Part shown: piece by piece, positions 46,718 through 58,422 of the stretch
Layout of the letters: every line of letters begins with the position of its first letter
Numbering within the stretch: the stretch's first letter is position 1
Assembly: GCA_944474755.1 (NCBI GenBank)
Contig: OX104113.1
Location: 58,424,074 to 58,488,073 of the forward strand
Origin: Limnoperna fortunei
Taxonomy: Eukaryota; Mollusca; Bivalvia; Mytilida; Modiolidae
Direction: 5' to 3'
DNA length: 64,000 bases
Translations under genes and position numbers: made by a program
The notes under the pieces: generated by a model
Told to the model about the DNA's origin: nothing
What the model saw: only the letters and a program-made list of their open reading frames with translations
The model's database searches: none

Positions 46718-46810
46718 AGTATCTAATTAAATCTTTCACTTGCTCCCTCTTTTTTTATGTGGCTGTGTGTTTGCAACTTTAAGCAAGTTTAATCAGATTG
46801 GAGCGGTATA
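46718..46810. mobile_element. Diverged copy of the 42676 MITE-like element
   Basis: Shares AATTAAATCTTTCACTTGCT and CCCTC at the left end; the right end is only GCAAGTTTAATCAGATTGGA. Shorter than the 42676 copy. Confidence 0.6.
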
Positions 46811-47034
46811 TCTGCAGTATCTATAGTTTATAATATTTTTTATCAAAAATTCAAACGATAAACAGTTTATGAAATAGACAAAATAAATAAAAAACAAGCA
46901 AACACATTTAGAAATAAACGGAAGAGTATTAAAAATTAATTACTAATTTACTAAATAAGTTAATTTCAACGAGCCTAACTAGCATTTGTGAACAGGTCAA
47001 TGTTCGTTTGCTTGTTTGGTGAAAAACTACCTTG

Positions 47035-47245
47035 GGGCTTCCGTGGTGGAGTGGTTAAGGTAGTTCCGTCTACTTTTGATCACGTGGTGAGATTGAAGGT
47101 TCGAGTCTCATAGTCAGAGAATCCTCTGCCGTCCAACGCCTTTGGGGTTTTTTTTGGCGTTGGACGGCAGAGGACTACGAGTCTCATTGATCCTCACTGT
47201 GGAATGGTGAAGAGGTTAATGTTTATTTGTTTGGGGCTCAATGTC
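47035..47245 (+). mobile_element. SINE head interrupted by a 66-bp hairpin insertion
   Basis: GGGGCTTCCGTGGTGGAGTG then GTTAAGGTAGTTCCGTCTAC and GGTTCGAGTCTCAT match the SINE head. At that point a 66-bp hairpin is inserted (47112-47177). After it CGAGTCTCAT is repeated and the SINE continues as TGATCCTCACTG. Confidence 0.85.
47112..47177. mobile_element. 66-bp hairpin insertion with 10-bp direct repeats
   Basis: CCTCTGCCGTCCAACGCC (47123-47140) and its exact complement (47156-47173) form an 18-bp stem with a 15-nt loop. CGAGTCTCAT flanks it at 47102-47111 and 47178-47187. Confidence 0.85.
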
Positions 47246-47279
47246 ACTTATAGCAATATTTAGCTGTATTATGGCTTAC

Positions 47280-47440
47280 TTATGGCCTCGGTGGTAGAGT
47301 GGTTAAGGTAGTTCTTCTCGATTCCTACTTTTCGTAACGAAAGTCCTGCATTTTCGCCGGGTACCCCAGCTTACTCCCCCAATATAACTAGAGGCCAGGA
47401 TATAGCTAAAATTGCTGAAACAACATTCAAACAAACAGGA
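47280..47440 (+). mobile_element. SINE, internally deleted
   Basis: GGCCTCGGTGGTAGAGTGGT, TAAGGTAGTTCTTC, then directly the body (GCCGGGTACCCCAGCTTACT) and tail with CATTCAAACAAACAG. The box B segment is missing. Confidence 0.8.
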
Positions 47441-47449
47441 CTTTCATTT

Positions 47450-47605
47450 GGGGAGGTGGAACCATAGTATCCAGTAAAATGCCCGAGCTTAGGCAGATGA
47501 ACTGGCCATTAAGGTTATAGTCTAGCATAGCCTGTCTTGTAAGGCTCGAACCAGCAACCTCAGCGCTTACAGGCATGTGATGAATAGCCGATGACTATTA
47601 GGCCG
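47450..47605 (-). mobile_element. SINE, minus orientation, diverged
   Basis: Plus-strand AAGGCTCGAACCAGCAACCT, CAGCGCTTACAGGCATGTGA and GACTATTAGGCCG are the complement of the box B to box A region. Confidence 0.75.
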
Positions 47606-47665
47606 AATTTTACTTGTTTTAATCCGATGTTAGTTTTATGCTTTGTCGGATTAATGGCAGAATTT

Positions 47666-48757
47666 GGTTACTAATCAATTCGTACCTCGACCAACTCGTA
47701 CCCTACCAACTCGTACCTTTACCAACTCGTACCTTTGCATTATATGGTAGAATGAAAAAGGACACAATATAATAAATGGCTGAAATTATGTTAAACTAAA
47801 AATATAAACTTTGAATATTTATTATTATTCATTATCATATTATTGTACAGCACTAATAAATTAACAAAAACAAAGCAAGCAACAAAACCATAAAGCACAA
47901 GACAATTTTAAAACCAGAAGTACATCTCACAGGACATATATATTTTAAAAAAATTTCTAAACAACATAAACATTTATATTAATATATATTTTAATATTAA
48001 GAGTTTGCATATATAAATTATCCGTCTTGTGATGGTCCATTCAACTGACCACACTCCCGCAGAAGTTGGCTGGCGGAGATCTGCCGCTAGAATATGAATC
48101 CCACAACTAGAAAAATTCAGCTTGCCAAATTGCAGCTTCGAAGTCAGTTACAAAAGACATTCAAAATTTTTTATTTGCATGCTAATTCGGAAACAAAAAT
48201 AAACTTACCAGTGCATGTTCTGTGAGTCAATGAACTGCAAAAGTCACAGGAAAGTGTGTTTCAATGGATGCTGTCGCAAACGAACTGCACGCGAACATAT
48301 TACACACGAAGAGTCCATGGTAAATTAAAATATTCATAAATTTCTCTTTGATTTTATACTGTCATCGCATTTAATTTCATTGTTTATGGAAAATATTAGT
48401 TGTCTTTACTTTTAACTTTGATCTCTCAGGCCAGTTTTTACAGTTGTGTGGCTTAGTATTTTTTTGAGTAAAAACTTGAAATTATAAAGCACATAAGAAA
48501 AATAAGCGGTCGTTATTAAAGGTCAATTAAAAATAATAATTGGATCCCTTTCTTTGTTATCAATTGTTGAAAAAGCGTAATCTGTTTGCAAAATGGAAAA
48601 TGCAAATTTTGAGTTAAAACTTAAAATTATTAAGTACACAAGAAACATATGCGGTGGTGATTATAGGACAATTACAAATAATAATTGTTAAAAAAACGTA
48701 ATATTTGTAAAAATGAGTCAAATATTTTAAAATATTTGTTATCTAATATACAACATA

Positions 48758-48806
<49 letters not shown>

Positions 48807-48886
48807 GTACTAAATTTACAATATTAAATGCAAAGGTACGAGTTGGTAGGGTACGAGTTGGTCGAGGTACGAGTTGACCTGCACCC
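47666..48886. mobile_element. 1,221-bp TIR element with TACGAGTTGG subrepeats
   Basis: The left end carries CGTACCTCGACCAACTCGTA then CCCTACCAACTCGTACC and CTTTGCATT; the right end carries the complement (AATGCAAAGGTACGAGTTGG, TAGGGTACGAGTTGGTCGAG, GTACGAGTTGACC). The inverted repeats span about 55 bp and each holds three or four copies of TACGAGTTGG. CAGAATTT lies directly outside at 47658-47665 and 48887-48894. The 1.1-kb AT-rich interior has no transposase but holds an (ATT)n tract. Confidence 0.85.
48758..48804. repeat. (ATT)n microsatellite
   Basis: About 15 TTA units inside the 47666-48886 element, near its right end. Confidence 0.95.
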
Positions 48887-49259
48887 CAGAATTTAGTCAC
48901 ATTACTCGTTATGTAGCAAATATAAAATTCTAACTTCGATCTATTTATACAAAACTCAAACATAATATCTCTTTTATTTTATCAAAGCTTCAGACATTGG
49001 GAAACTAACGGGAAACGAACTTTACTGAAGACATTTCTTCTTTTCGTAAACCAATAAAATATTTGCGAAAACGAAACTCGTGTCAGTTAATATTTTGAAA
49101 CCGGTAAATGATAGGAAAAAATTCATCAACACACCAAAAGCTCAACCACTGATTGAATTACATTTAATATTGCTAATTAATATCAACAGTTTCAGAGTAG
49201 AAGGTTTTTCAGACACATCTCCGAAGGGTTTTTGTGCCACACTTATAATATTCTATATT

Positions 49260-49382
49260 ATATTTTTCAGCTATATCATGTACACCGTTGCTCGCAGTGA
49301 GACTCAAACCCGCAACCTCAGTGTTGACAGACCACGAGATCAATAGTAGATGAATTACATTAACAGGTGGGCCATCGAGGCC
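49260..49382 (-). mobile_element. SINE head, minus orientation
   Basis: Plus-strand GTGAGACTCAAACCCGCAAC, CTCAGTGTTGACAGACCACG and GATCAATAGTAGATGAATTA are the complement of box B to box A. AGCTATATCATGTACACC precedes; the body is missing. Confidence 0.82.
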
Positions 49383-49594
49383 ACCAAAAACTGAAAAGTT
49401 ATTACAGTATTGTATGAATGCTGGTATTTTATAGCTTGTAATGAAGCAAGCAGTTTTCAAGTAGTTCTACATCAGCAAGAATCACATGTACAAATAATTG
49501 CTCAATTTTTCATTACAGCCTAATATTTTTAATAGTCAATTTATCAACTTTTAAATAATTAAAAAACAATTTAAGGCCTACACCTTTTATTTCG

Positions 49595-49777
49595 TCAAAA
49601 ATTAAAAGCTGGAAGTCCAAAATCTTCAGGATTAAAATGTTCTAGCGAGTCTAAAACAACTGAACATTTATGTTGATGTGTATTTCTGTCCTGCTCTGCA
49701 TGGGGTACCCATACACATTTCATCCCTGCTGCATGGGCAGCATCTACACCATTTTCAGCATCTTCAAATACTAGTAC
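49595..49777 (-). CDS. PUDP: PUDP last exon
   Basis: 61 codons including TGA (49597-49595). Acceptor tgtttAG on the minus strand just above 49777. VLVFEDAENGVDAAHAAGMK carries HAD motif IV; the end LEHFNPEDFGLP matches the family C-terminus. Confidence 0.93.
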   Translation of the reverse strand, partial: VLVFEDAENGVDAAHAAGMKCVWVPHAEQDRNTHQHKCSVVLDSLEHFNPEDFGLPAFNF

Positions 49778-52700
49778 CTAAACAGAGTAAAGACAACATT
49801 TTTAAATGCAACAAATGCAGCAGTTTCAATTTCTTCTCGGGAGTGAATGTAAATTAAACAAGTGTAATAATATATAATATGAGTATATTGACTTGACATA
49901 AACACAATATAAGGACGATGCTTAAAAATGATTTAAAGGCGAGGCTCTGCCTAGCCCTTTCCATGTTTAGTGAAGAGTTTTGATATTTTGCTATGGCAAG
50001 CCAAATACACTAATACTATGTTTATCCTGCAATCTATCCTACAATACTAAATCACACAGTATATTTTTATACCCCCCATATAGGAATCACCCTGTCTGTG
50101 TGTTCGACTGTCCACATCCCTTGTAAGCGCTTCTCCTCCTAAACCGCTTGACAGATTTTGATGAAACTTTACATGAAGGAAGTACATCATAACTAGAGGT
50201 GCATGAAGAATTTTGGTCGCTGTCAGATATTATTCAGGGGAGATAATTGGACTTTTAAAATATAGTATTCAGTGCAAGACCTCTTGAGCGCAACTCCTCC
50301 TAAACCATTTGACATATTTTGATGAAACTTTACATAAAGTAAGTACATCATATGTAAATGTACATGATGTATTTTCGTCACTGTCGGATATGATTCAGGG
50401 GAGATAATTGGACTTGAAGCTAAGCGGGGGTATCCCTTTGTGAGGGGTACCACGAATAACAGAAAACAACCGAAAACAAGAGGAATAACCGAAAACAATA
50501 CAAAAATGACCGAAAAACACATTAAAGTTAATGTTTTTTGTTCATAGAATAGAATAGAAACGCTATTCAAAAAGTTTTATGAAAAAATATTAATGTATGA
50601 CAAAGTTATATCACTTTTTTCTTCATGCCATATAATGTTTGATAATATACATATAATCAATATGGCGACTGAATATCACGTGATTCGATAGTCTCGATCA
50701 CCCAGACGCATATATAATAGCGTCTGGGATCACCTTGTTGTAATTTCGCTACCAATAGGTGGAGACAAAACAATGATTCTATTTTTAGGGCCCTATTTTT
50801 AAACCAGGAAAACCATGCATACTTATAATATGACGTCACATTCAGATTCACTCTTGATTGTGCACAACAATAATATTTGTTTTATTAATTGATAAAGTTA
50901 TATTTTATAAAAATATTCAAATGTAAACTTTGACACAATTTGTTATACACTTCTTGATATGAACGGAAGTAATTTTTTTAGATAATAAAAATATCATCCA
51001 ATCAAAAATTACGCCCAGTTTTTGGCGTAATGGTAACGAGTTCAATATAGAGATGAATCCAGACGCACAAATGTAATTAAGCGTCTGGATGATCGAGACT
51101 AGTGATTCGATCAAAGTACTGGAAATGCTGTGATCCGCTTTATGATTAGGCCGCATGGTGATAATTGATAATTATTTTCTCTGTACCAATGTACCTTTGG
51201 CTTGATGAGAGTAACGACATAATAATAAAAGAATAAAACAAATTATGTATCATGCATATATTGTGTTTTATTTTGTGATCATTTTGTTTGCACAAGAAAA
51301 CTTGATTACCATATTCGAGTAGAACAAATACAAAAAATCAAAGCAGTATATAATTTTATTTATAGAATAGTTACATTACATTGCGATGTACAAATGTATT
51401 AACAGCGTGTAAAACATTAACAAATTATGACACAGAAAGTCTAAGGGTGGCTAATAAAAGTCCAAACACATTCTGTCCTTTTCCACGTACTCCGGTTCCC
51501 CAAAAAGAATCGGGAACATCATGGGCGATGTATCCAGTGGTCTGCATTAGAGAATTACAGAATTTGCAGTACTTTGATCGAATCACGTGATATTCAGTCG
51601 ACATATTGAATAAACGTATATTATCGTATTTGTATGGCATGAAGGAAAAAGTGCTATAACTTTGTCATACATTAATATTTCTTCATAAAACTTTTTGCAT
51701 TGCGTTTCATTACGTTAAACATACAGTTTTGAACAAAAAACATTAATTTTAATGCGTTTTTCGGTCACTTTTTTATTGTTTTCGGTTATTCCTCTTGTTT
51801 TCGGTTGTTTTCTGTTATTCGAGCTACCGCTTTGTGAGCGTGCTAACAGTCCACACATGTTTATATATATTGCATTCTTTTAAATTCACTTCAAAATAAT
51901 ACCTGTATTATGGCCCTACACATTGTGCTATTGTGTACCATCATCAGTAATAAAAACGAATGACATAAAATTAAGTGATTTCTAGACAAACAAGTTCTAC
52001 TGTTCCTGGTGAAGAGTAAATGAAAAAAAGTAATGATGTTGCACAGAATTTATCCTTAGGTAATAGTAATCTTCCTATTTTATTTACCAACATTTTCAAA
52101 TATCCTACGTAGGTAATGGTAGGTCTAGAATCTCAAATGTTTCATTGTAATGCCATTCTAAATTATCATCGTGCAGAATCTTGTTCATTTAATTTGTTGA
52201 TTGCCAAATTAACTAACAAAACCGTGGGTGTAACTTAATTATGTGTCAATTTCTAAATCTATCTAAATGTCTACTTGATTCAGTTGACAAGTTGAAAACA
52301 GGCAATTTTTATTTCAATTTATAAAAAAACTAGTGCGGTTTTCCATGCAAGCAATTGAAAGCGGTACAGTTCAGACTGTACCGTTTGCTACAGCCGTGTT
52401 ATGAAGCTGCAGTAGGTGACAAATTAAAGCTTTTGTTAAGGCTGATTAATCACTGATTCTAGAACAATAGAGAAATATACAAAGAAATTATGCTAAACAA
52501 AACTACACTGAAATAGCTTACTTAAAAACATAATCTGAAAATTCAAAGATATCATAGGTGCAAAAAATGCCCAGAGGTCTGCCATACAACAATTTGTCAG
52601 ACCCGGTATATTTTTCCTCATTTTTACAGATTGCAAAGGGAAATACTGAAGACAGCACAAGGCACCACACACCTGGCAAACAAAAAGGGAAAATGAGGGC

Positions 52701-55700
52701 CTGATAGGGAAATATGAGGGAAAAGAAATGGAAACCATAAACATACTAATTTGGCAGTCATTACATAATTTTTTTCTTTTATTTACATCAAATTGTTAAT
52801 AATTGTGGTTTTCAGGATGATTTTGATTGCATTTTAAATCATAACACACTCACATTAAGTTTTTTTTCATTATTATTCATGGTAAGCAATTACCTCAACT
52901 GCACATACCTTTACCATAAATCACTGAAAAAACCACCAGATATAGCAACTATTTTGCTGTCTACTAGTAGCCATAAAAGGTATTTGCATATAAAAAAAGA
53001 TCAACTTGTATAGATGAAGACAAACATGCCAATTAAGTAATTCTATGCATCATAACTCTCCAATCAGTTTGTCATGTAAATGTCATGTTTATCTGGACAA
53101 AATGATATAAATTAAATGACATTTTATTTAACTCAAAAGTAAAGCTTCTGTTCAGCACACAGCTACATGCTGAAACAAACTGCTTCATAGGACAGTTAAT
53201 TGTATTCTTTAAATTGCAGCTTATATATTAAAGACAACAATAAAAATAAAATAAATAAAATATATTTTCAAAGAACTTTAATTTTAAAACCATATTTAAA
53301 TGTGTTTGTTTGCCAACTGGTTACAATTTTTCATTAAGCGCCCTTGTACTCTTCTTTTTATTCATTGTTCAATTTCGGTAAGTAGACATTTTACAGCAAT
53401 AAACAAATGGCATGTAATCCATTTGCAAGACATAGAAACGTTGGAAGTCGAGGGAAATCTGTACAACCTGAAGGGACTTGTACAAAGCAATTAAATGCAT
53501 TTTCGAATGAAACTGGGTTGATTTTGTTGTAACAAAATCATATTTATACCATTGTCATTACAAAATCAACCCAGTAAGCTGGGCTAAGGTAAAAACAAAC
53601 ATTAATTCCATTATACTGAATTTCATAATTAACCATTTTCATTTTTTGTCAAGTTTTTATCAATCCATCTGTTTTTAATAGTGCTATACACATTTGACTG
53701 AACTTAGTGTTAGAAATAAACGTAAGGTGTCATCAATGACTAATGTGATGACATTGTAAACAACAATATAAGGCTTTATAATGTGAAATACATCATTAAT
53801 TGAACATAAGAGCAAGATCTATATTGAATTTAATTTTTTAAGTAACCTTATGATAGAGTCATATATTTTACACTTCAGAACATTAATTATTTGAGCAGGA
53901 TAACATATGTTTGTAGTTACCGATAGTCTCAAATTTATGCAGTCAACCTGGCGAATTGCACAAAAATACCACTAAGATCCTCTTAAATTGAAATAAGTTA
54001 ATAACCATTTGGACTGTGATAAACTTCTCTTGTTTTTTTTTCTAAAAATGTGTCCCTTTTAGACCCTCAAATTCCAAAAGTAAATCTAAAAGTCACATGG
54101 TGACACTTTAGCAAACACTGAAATGGCTAACGGAAGTGCAGATGATAATTAAAGTTAAGTTTAGAGTGATTTATAATAAGAACTGATGAAATCTGTTGCC
54201 AAGCGTGAACGGGTATAAGAAAATGATGAAAAATGACATGTGATAAAAGAAAAGTGTACTTGATTATTTAGAAAGCATTATTATTTAAAGTTGTACTACA
54301 TACGTCAATCTCACCATGTTTAGGTTTTGGTTCTATATATAAACACGGAAGTAGTAATTGACATGACAAGCAGAACTAAAATAAACCAGCCATCGAAAAC
54401 ACATTACGAGACCATATATGATTCTAAAGCACATGTAAATTGCTTTGTACAAGTCCCTGTGACCAGATGGTGACCCAGTGAGGTGACTCAAGGGAGAGTG
54501 TCAGAAATAACAAGGCAACTTGAACTTCACTTTTGTCAGAGGTGCAACTTTGATTCCATTAAGACTACTTTGTCGCCCACTTTGCCCAGTGTGGTTCAGG
54601 AAATTTGTGAAGTAAAAACAAGATTTGAGAACATTTAAAAAACCAGGCTTGGATCCTGGAGAAAACCTTATACTTTACAGGCCAACTCGTTCTCCTATAG
54701 TTTGGAGTAGTCATGCCAGGATGCATGTGTAAATTTTTGGGGAATTCCCAGATCTTTATTTAAAGTTTTGACATTATTTCTGCACATGTATTTTTGACTC
54801 ACGACAGGTGATATTGTTTATGAGACAAAAAAGTTTGGTTTGCAGGACTTGGCTATGAAATTTTTGGATTGGACAGTAGGTCCTACATGATTATCGAATC
54901 AGCCTGTCAAAACTGAAGATCTGATGATTTATGGCAACTCTGAGATGTGTGCTCTGTTAAATAAAATATTGTATTATTCTAGAAAAATCTTTAAATTAGA
55001 TCCATGGAAAAGAACACTTATGCAGTAATATACCTTATCAGGACTTGGATTTTCTTTGAATCTTCTGGCACACACTAAAAAGCAGTCTGGGGCTGGTTTA
55101 CCATGCTTGACTTCAGGATCATCTGTACTAATGACAGAGTGTAGGAACATACTGAAGAATTTTTTGTGGTTTCTTGTTTTTAAATCCATCATATGGTGAC
55201 TTGATCCTGTTGCTATGGCAATAGGTATGCTATGATCATGCAAATGTTGAGCTAATCTTTCTGCACCTTTAAAAATAGGAGTAAAATATACTTAACTGTA
55301 ACACTGAAAGAAAATAGAAAAAACAAATACTTTATTTTAACCTTTGTTTGTTTAAAGTAAGTTGTAAATAAACTTCAAATAAAAATTAACTCAGGGATCT
55401 ATAATATGTCAGATAAATTAATTACTGGCATATCTGGCCAACATATAAATCTTCCTACATGAGAGCATGATTCTAAGGAAGCTTATATTTGTTCTTCTTA
55501 AAGATGTCACATAGTTCGATATATGTACCTGGTAGATGTATCGATCAGTAACAGTGAACTATAGGCATAACTTTGAATTTCATTAATTTTCTATTGAACC
55601 CTATCAACCATTACATACAAATTTAATTTGGTTGAATATTTCTAAATAAATTAACTTTCGCCTCATATAAAATATACCTTAAGGAAATTTGTGCAGAAAT

Positions 55701-58388
55701 ACCAGTTTGTACAACTAAGACCATTTTCAGCAATATTTTTTATACCCGCACTCAACAGTCAGGGTTTTTAGCGGTCTTCATGTCTGTTCCGTCTGCCCAT
55801 GCATCTGTCTGTCCATTCATCTGTCCAAATTTGGTTTTCAGATGATAATTCAAAAAGCTTGCATCTGATTAAAATGAAACCAAGGGATATTGTTATATAT
55901 CAGGTTGGTAGAAGCCTATCCATTTTGGGGAAATTTATAAAATTTCAAGGTCACAGTAGACAAAAAGCATTAGAAATTGTTACAAGAAAGATGTTTCCAG
56001 ACAATAACTTAAAAAGATTGCCTTTGATTTCAATGAAACTGGGATATAGTTTCATATTAGGTGGATCAAAACCCTATCTATTTTAAGGGAAATCCATCAA
56101 ATTTCAATGTCATAACCAAAAATGTTTGGAATTTTTTTTTTAAAAACACATTCCAGACAATAATTCAAAAATTTTGCATTAAATTTCAATTAAAATTTGG
56201 GATATAGTTTCATATTAGGTGGATCAGAAGGCTATGGATTCGGGAAATCCATCAAATTTCAAGGTCATAGTTGCCAAAAAATGTTTTTTACCAAGAAAAA
56301 TAACTCAAGAAGTATTGATTTCAATGAAACGTAGTATATTATAACATATTAGGTGGGTAAGAAGCCTATTGATGCTGGAGGAATTCAATCACAGGTCAAA
56401 GTCACCAGTCGACAAAAAGCTTTTAAGAAAAGTTAGAAATTTTTACAAAAAGAATTTTAGCTGGAGTATCAGTGATCCCAAGATCAATGTTTTCTGGGGG
56501 CCTCAGTGGCCTAGTGGTTAAGGTTGTTCGTCAACTATTGATCACGTGGTCTGTAAACACAGAGACTGCGGGTTCGATTCTCACTGCTGGCAGGGTTTAC
56601 TAGACTCCAATCTTAATTGACAAGGATTGCCAGTTTTCATATTGCAGGTTAGGGGTTTTCTCTGGTTTCTACGGCCTCCTCCCTCTATAAAAACTGGACG
56701 CTGAAAATGGCGTTAAACATCATTTCAACAAACAATCAATCTTTTCTAGTTATCTCGGGTATTCAAGTTCAATTGTCAACCTGGTAATTTCAAACTCTGA
56801 TTATGTATATACACTGGACAAGTGCACCTCCAGTTATGCACAAATTTGGAACATTTTTTGCTATCGTTTTCAGCTACATTTATTCTTTCAGGGTATCTGT
56901 GGTTTTTAATGGGTTAAAGAGGAGAAGATTTTTTTAGAAGCATATAGAAACCAACTTAATTTTCACGAAAATTGTCAACAACTAAAATGCTTATGGTAGG
57001 GTTTTGTTCAATGAAATGTCATCTTCGCAATTTAGAAATATATGAATTAAAACCAATCTGGTTTTTTATGTTAGGTTAAATAATATTTAACCTAACATAA
57101 AAACCAGATTAGTGTTAAATGGGATCAAAGAAAGTACCTATTTATGCATTTTCATCATATTTAGAAAATTCAAAACCTGATTTTATTGGATATTTTTGTC
57201 TTTAATTTTTTTTAAATAGGTACTAGTACTGTCTTCTGCAAATGTTCTGGAAAATGAGTAAGTTCCTAAATCTGGAAAATTTGGAAAAAATCCTGGTACA
57301 CTTCCATAATAGCAGGTGCTTTTTTAGTAACAGCAGCCATCTTTGTCAACTGATCTACATTCTTGGTAAAAATTTGAAACTAGGTTATCTAAGTATGATT
57401 CTGGTCAGGTTTGAAAAAAAAATTAACCAAGTGGTTTCAGACAAGAACATTATGGAATAAATTTACAACAAATGAAGGCTACAGACACCAATGAAGGCAA
57501 CAGCTCCAATGAACCTTTGGTCCAGGTATAAAAACAAAAAAAACCCACAAAAATTATTAAAAAAATTTAATTTAAGGGCTATAACTATGATTAGTGGTCA
57601 GTTGATAATTTCAGCAGTTTATTTGCCATGTTGGTTGTTTTATTTCCTGTTTACTTTTTCTCTTCGCCTATTAAAGGTTCAAAGATGGAAGCAGAAACTG
57701 AAAGTCAAGAGCTTAAAATTTGGTAATAATTAATAGGCAATTACTCTTAGAAGGAGTTGCCATACTACAATTTCAAACCAATGGAATTATTTCTAAATCT
57801 CAGTTCGGGTATAATTCTAGAAAATAAAAAAATGAAATTTTGTCAAAAATTATCATCTTGAGCAATTAATCCAAGTACAGCAGTCACATATTTTAAACCA
57901 ATTGATTTGTCATCCCAATCAAAAATTTAAGTATTAGGTGCACAATGGCAATATCTGTGTTAGCTGTAGATAAAATCTTATTAGCAAATTTGGCTAATCA
58001 CAGCTTTATTTGGCCTAGCCAAATGTCAATGTAATTAGCCACAAAAAATGCAGATTTTATGCAAGAAACTCAATTTTGAAATTAACAAGGAATTGCACTG
58101 ACTTATGTTACTTAATCATGTTTTCAAAATTTTTGTAAGAAAAACCATATTTAATATAACTCTTGTAATGTTGTCAAGTATCTAAGTAAGTCAATTGTGT
58201 ACTGATTTAACCTGCTAATAATAAATTTATTTGATTAATAAAAAATGTTTAGTGCTCACACAGACTGTGATTCTGTGAATGTTTCCTCAAATTCCATTCA
58301 GTAGTTTAGGTACAGTGGCAGATAAAATAAATACCCTTATGTTAAGTAAAAGCATAGTCCAACATAGTTCTGATAATTTTTCAAATGG

Positions 58389-58422
<34 letters not shown>

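Larger units (their letters stand above)
50066..51860 (+). repeat. Dispersed repeat R8, split by a TIR element
   Basis: TATACCCCCCATATAGGAAT at 50070 then two units with CTCCTCCTAAACCRYTTGACA and GATGAAACTTTACAT, to GCGGGGGTATCCCTTTGTGA. The copy resumes at 51839 (CGTGCTAACAGTCC). Confidence 0.7.
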
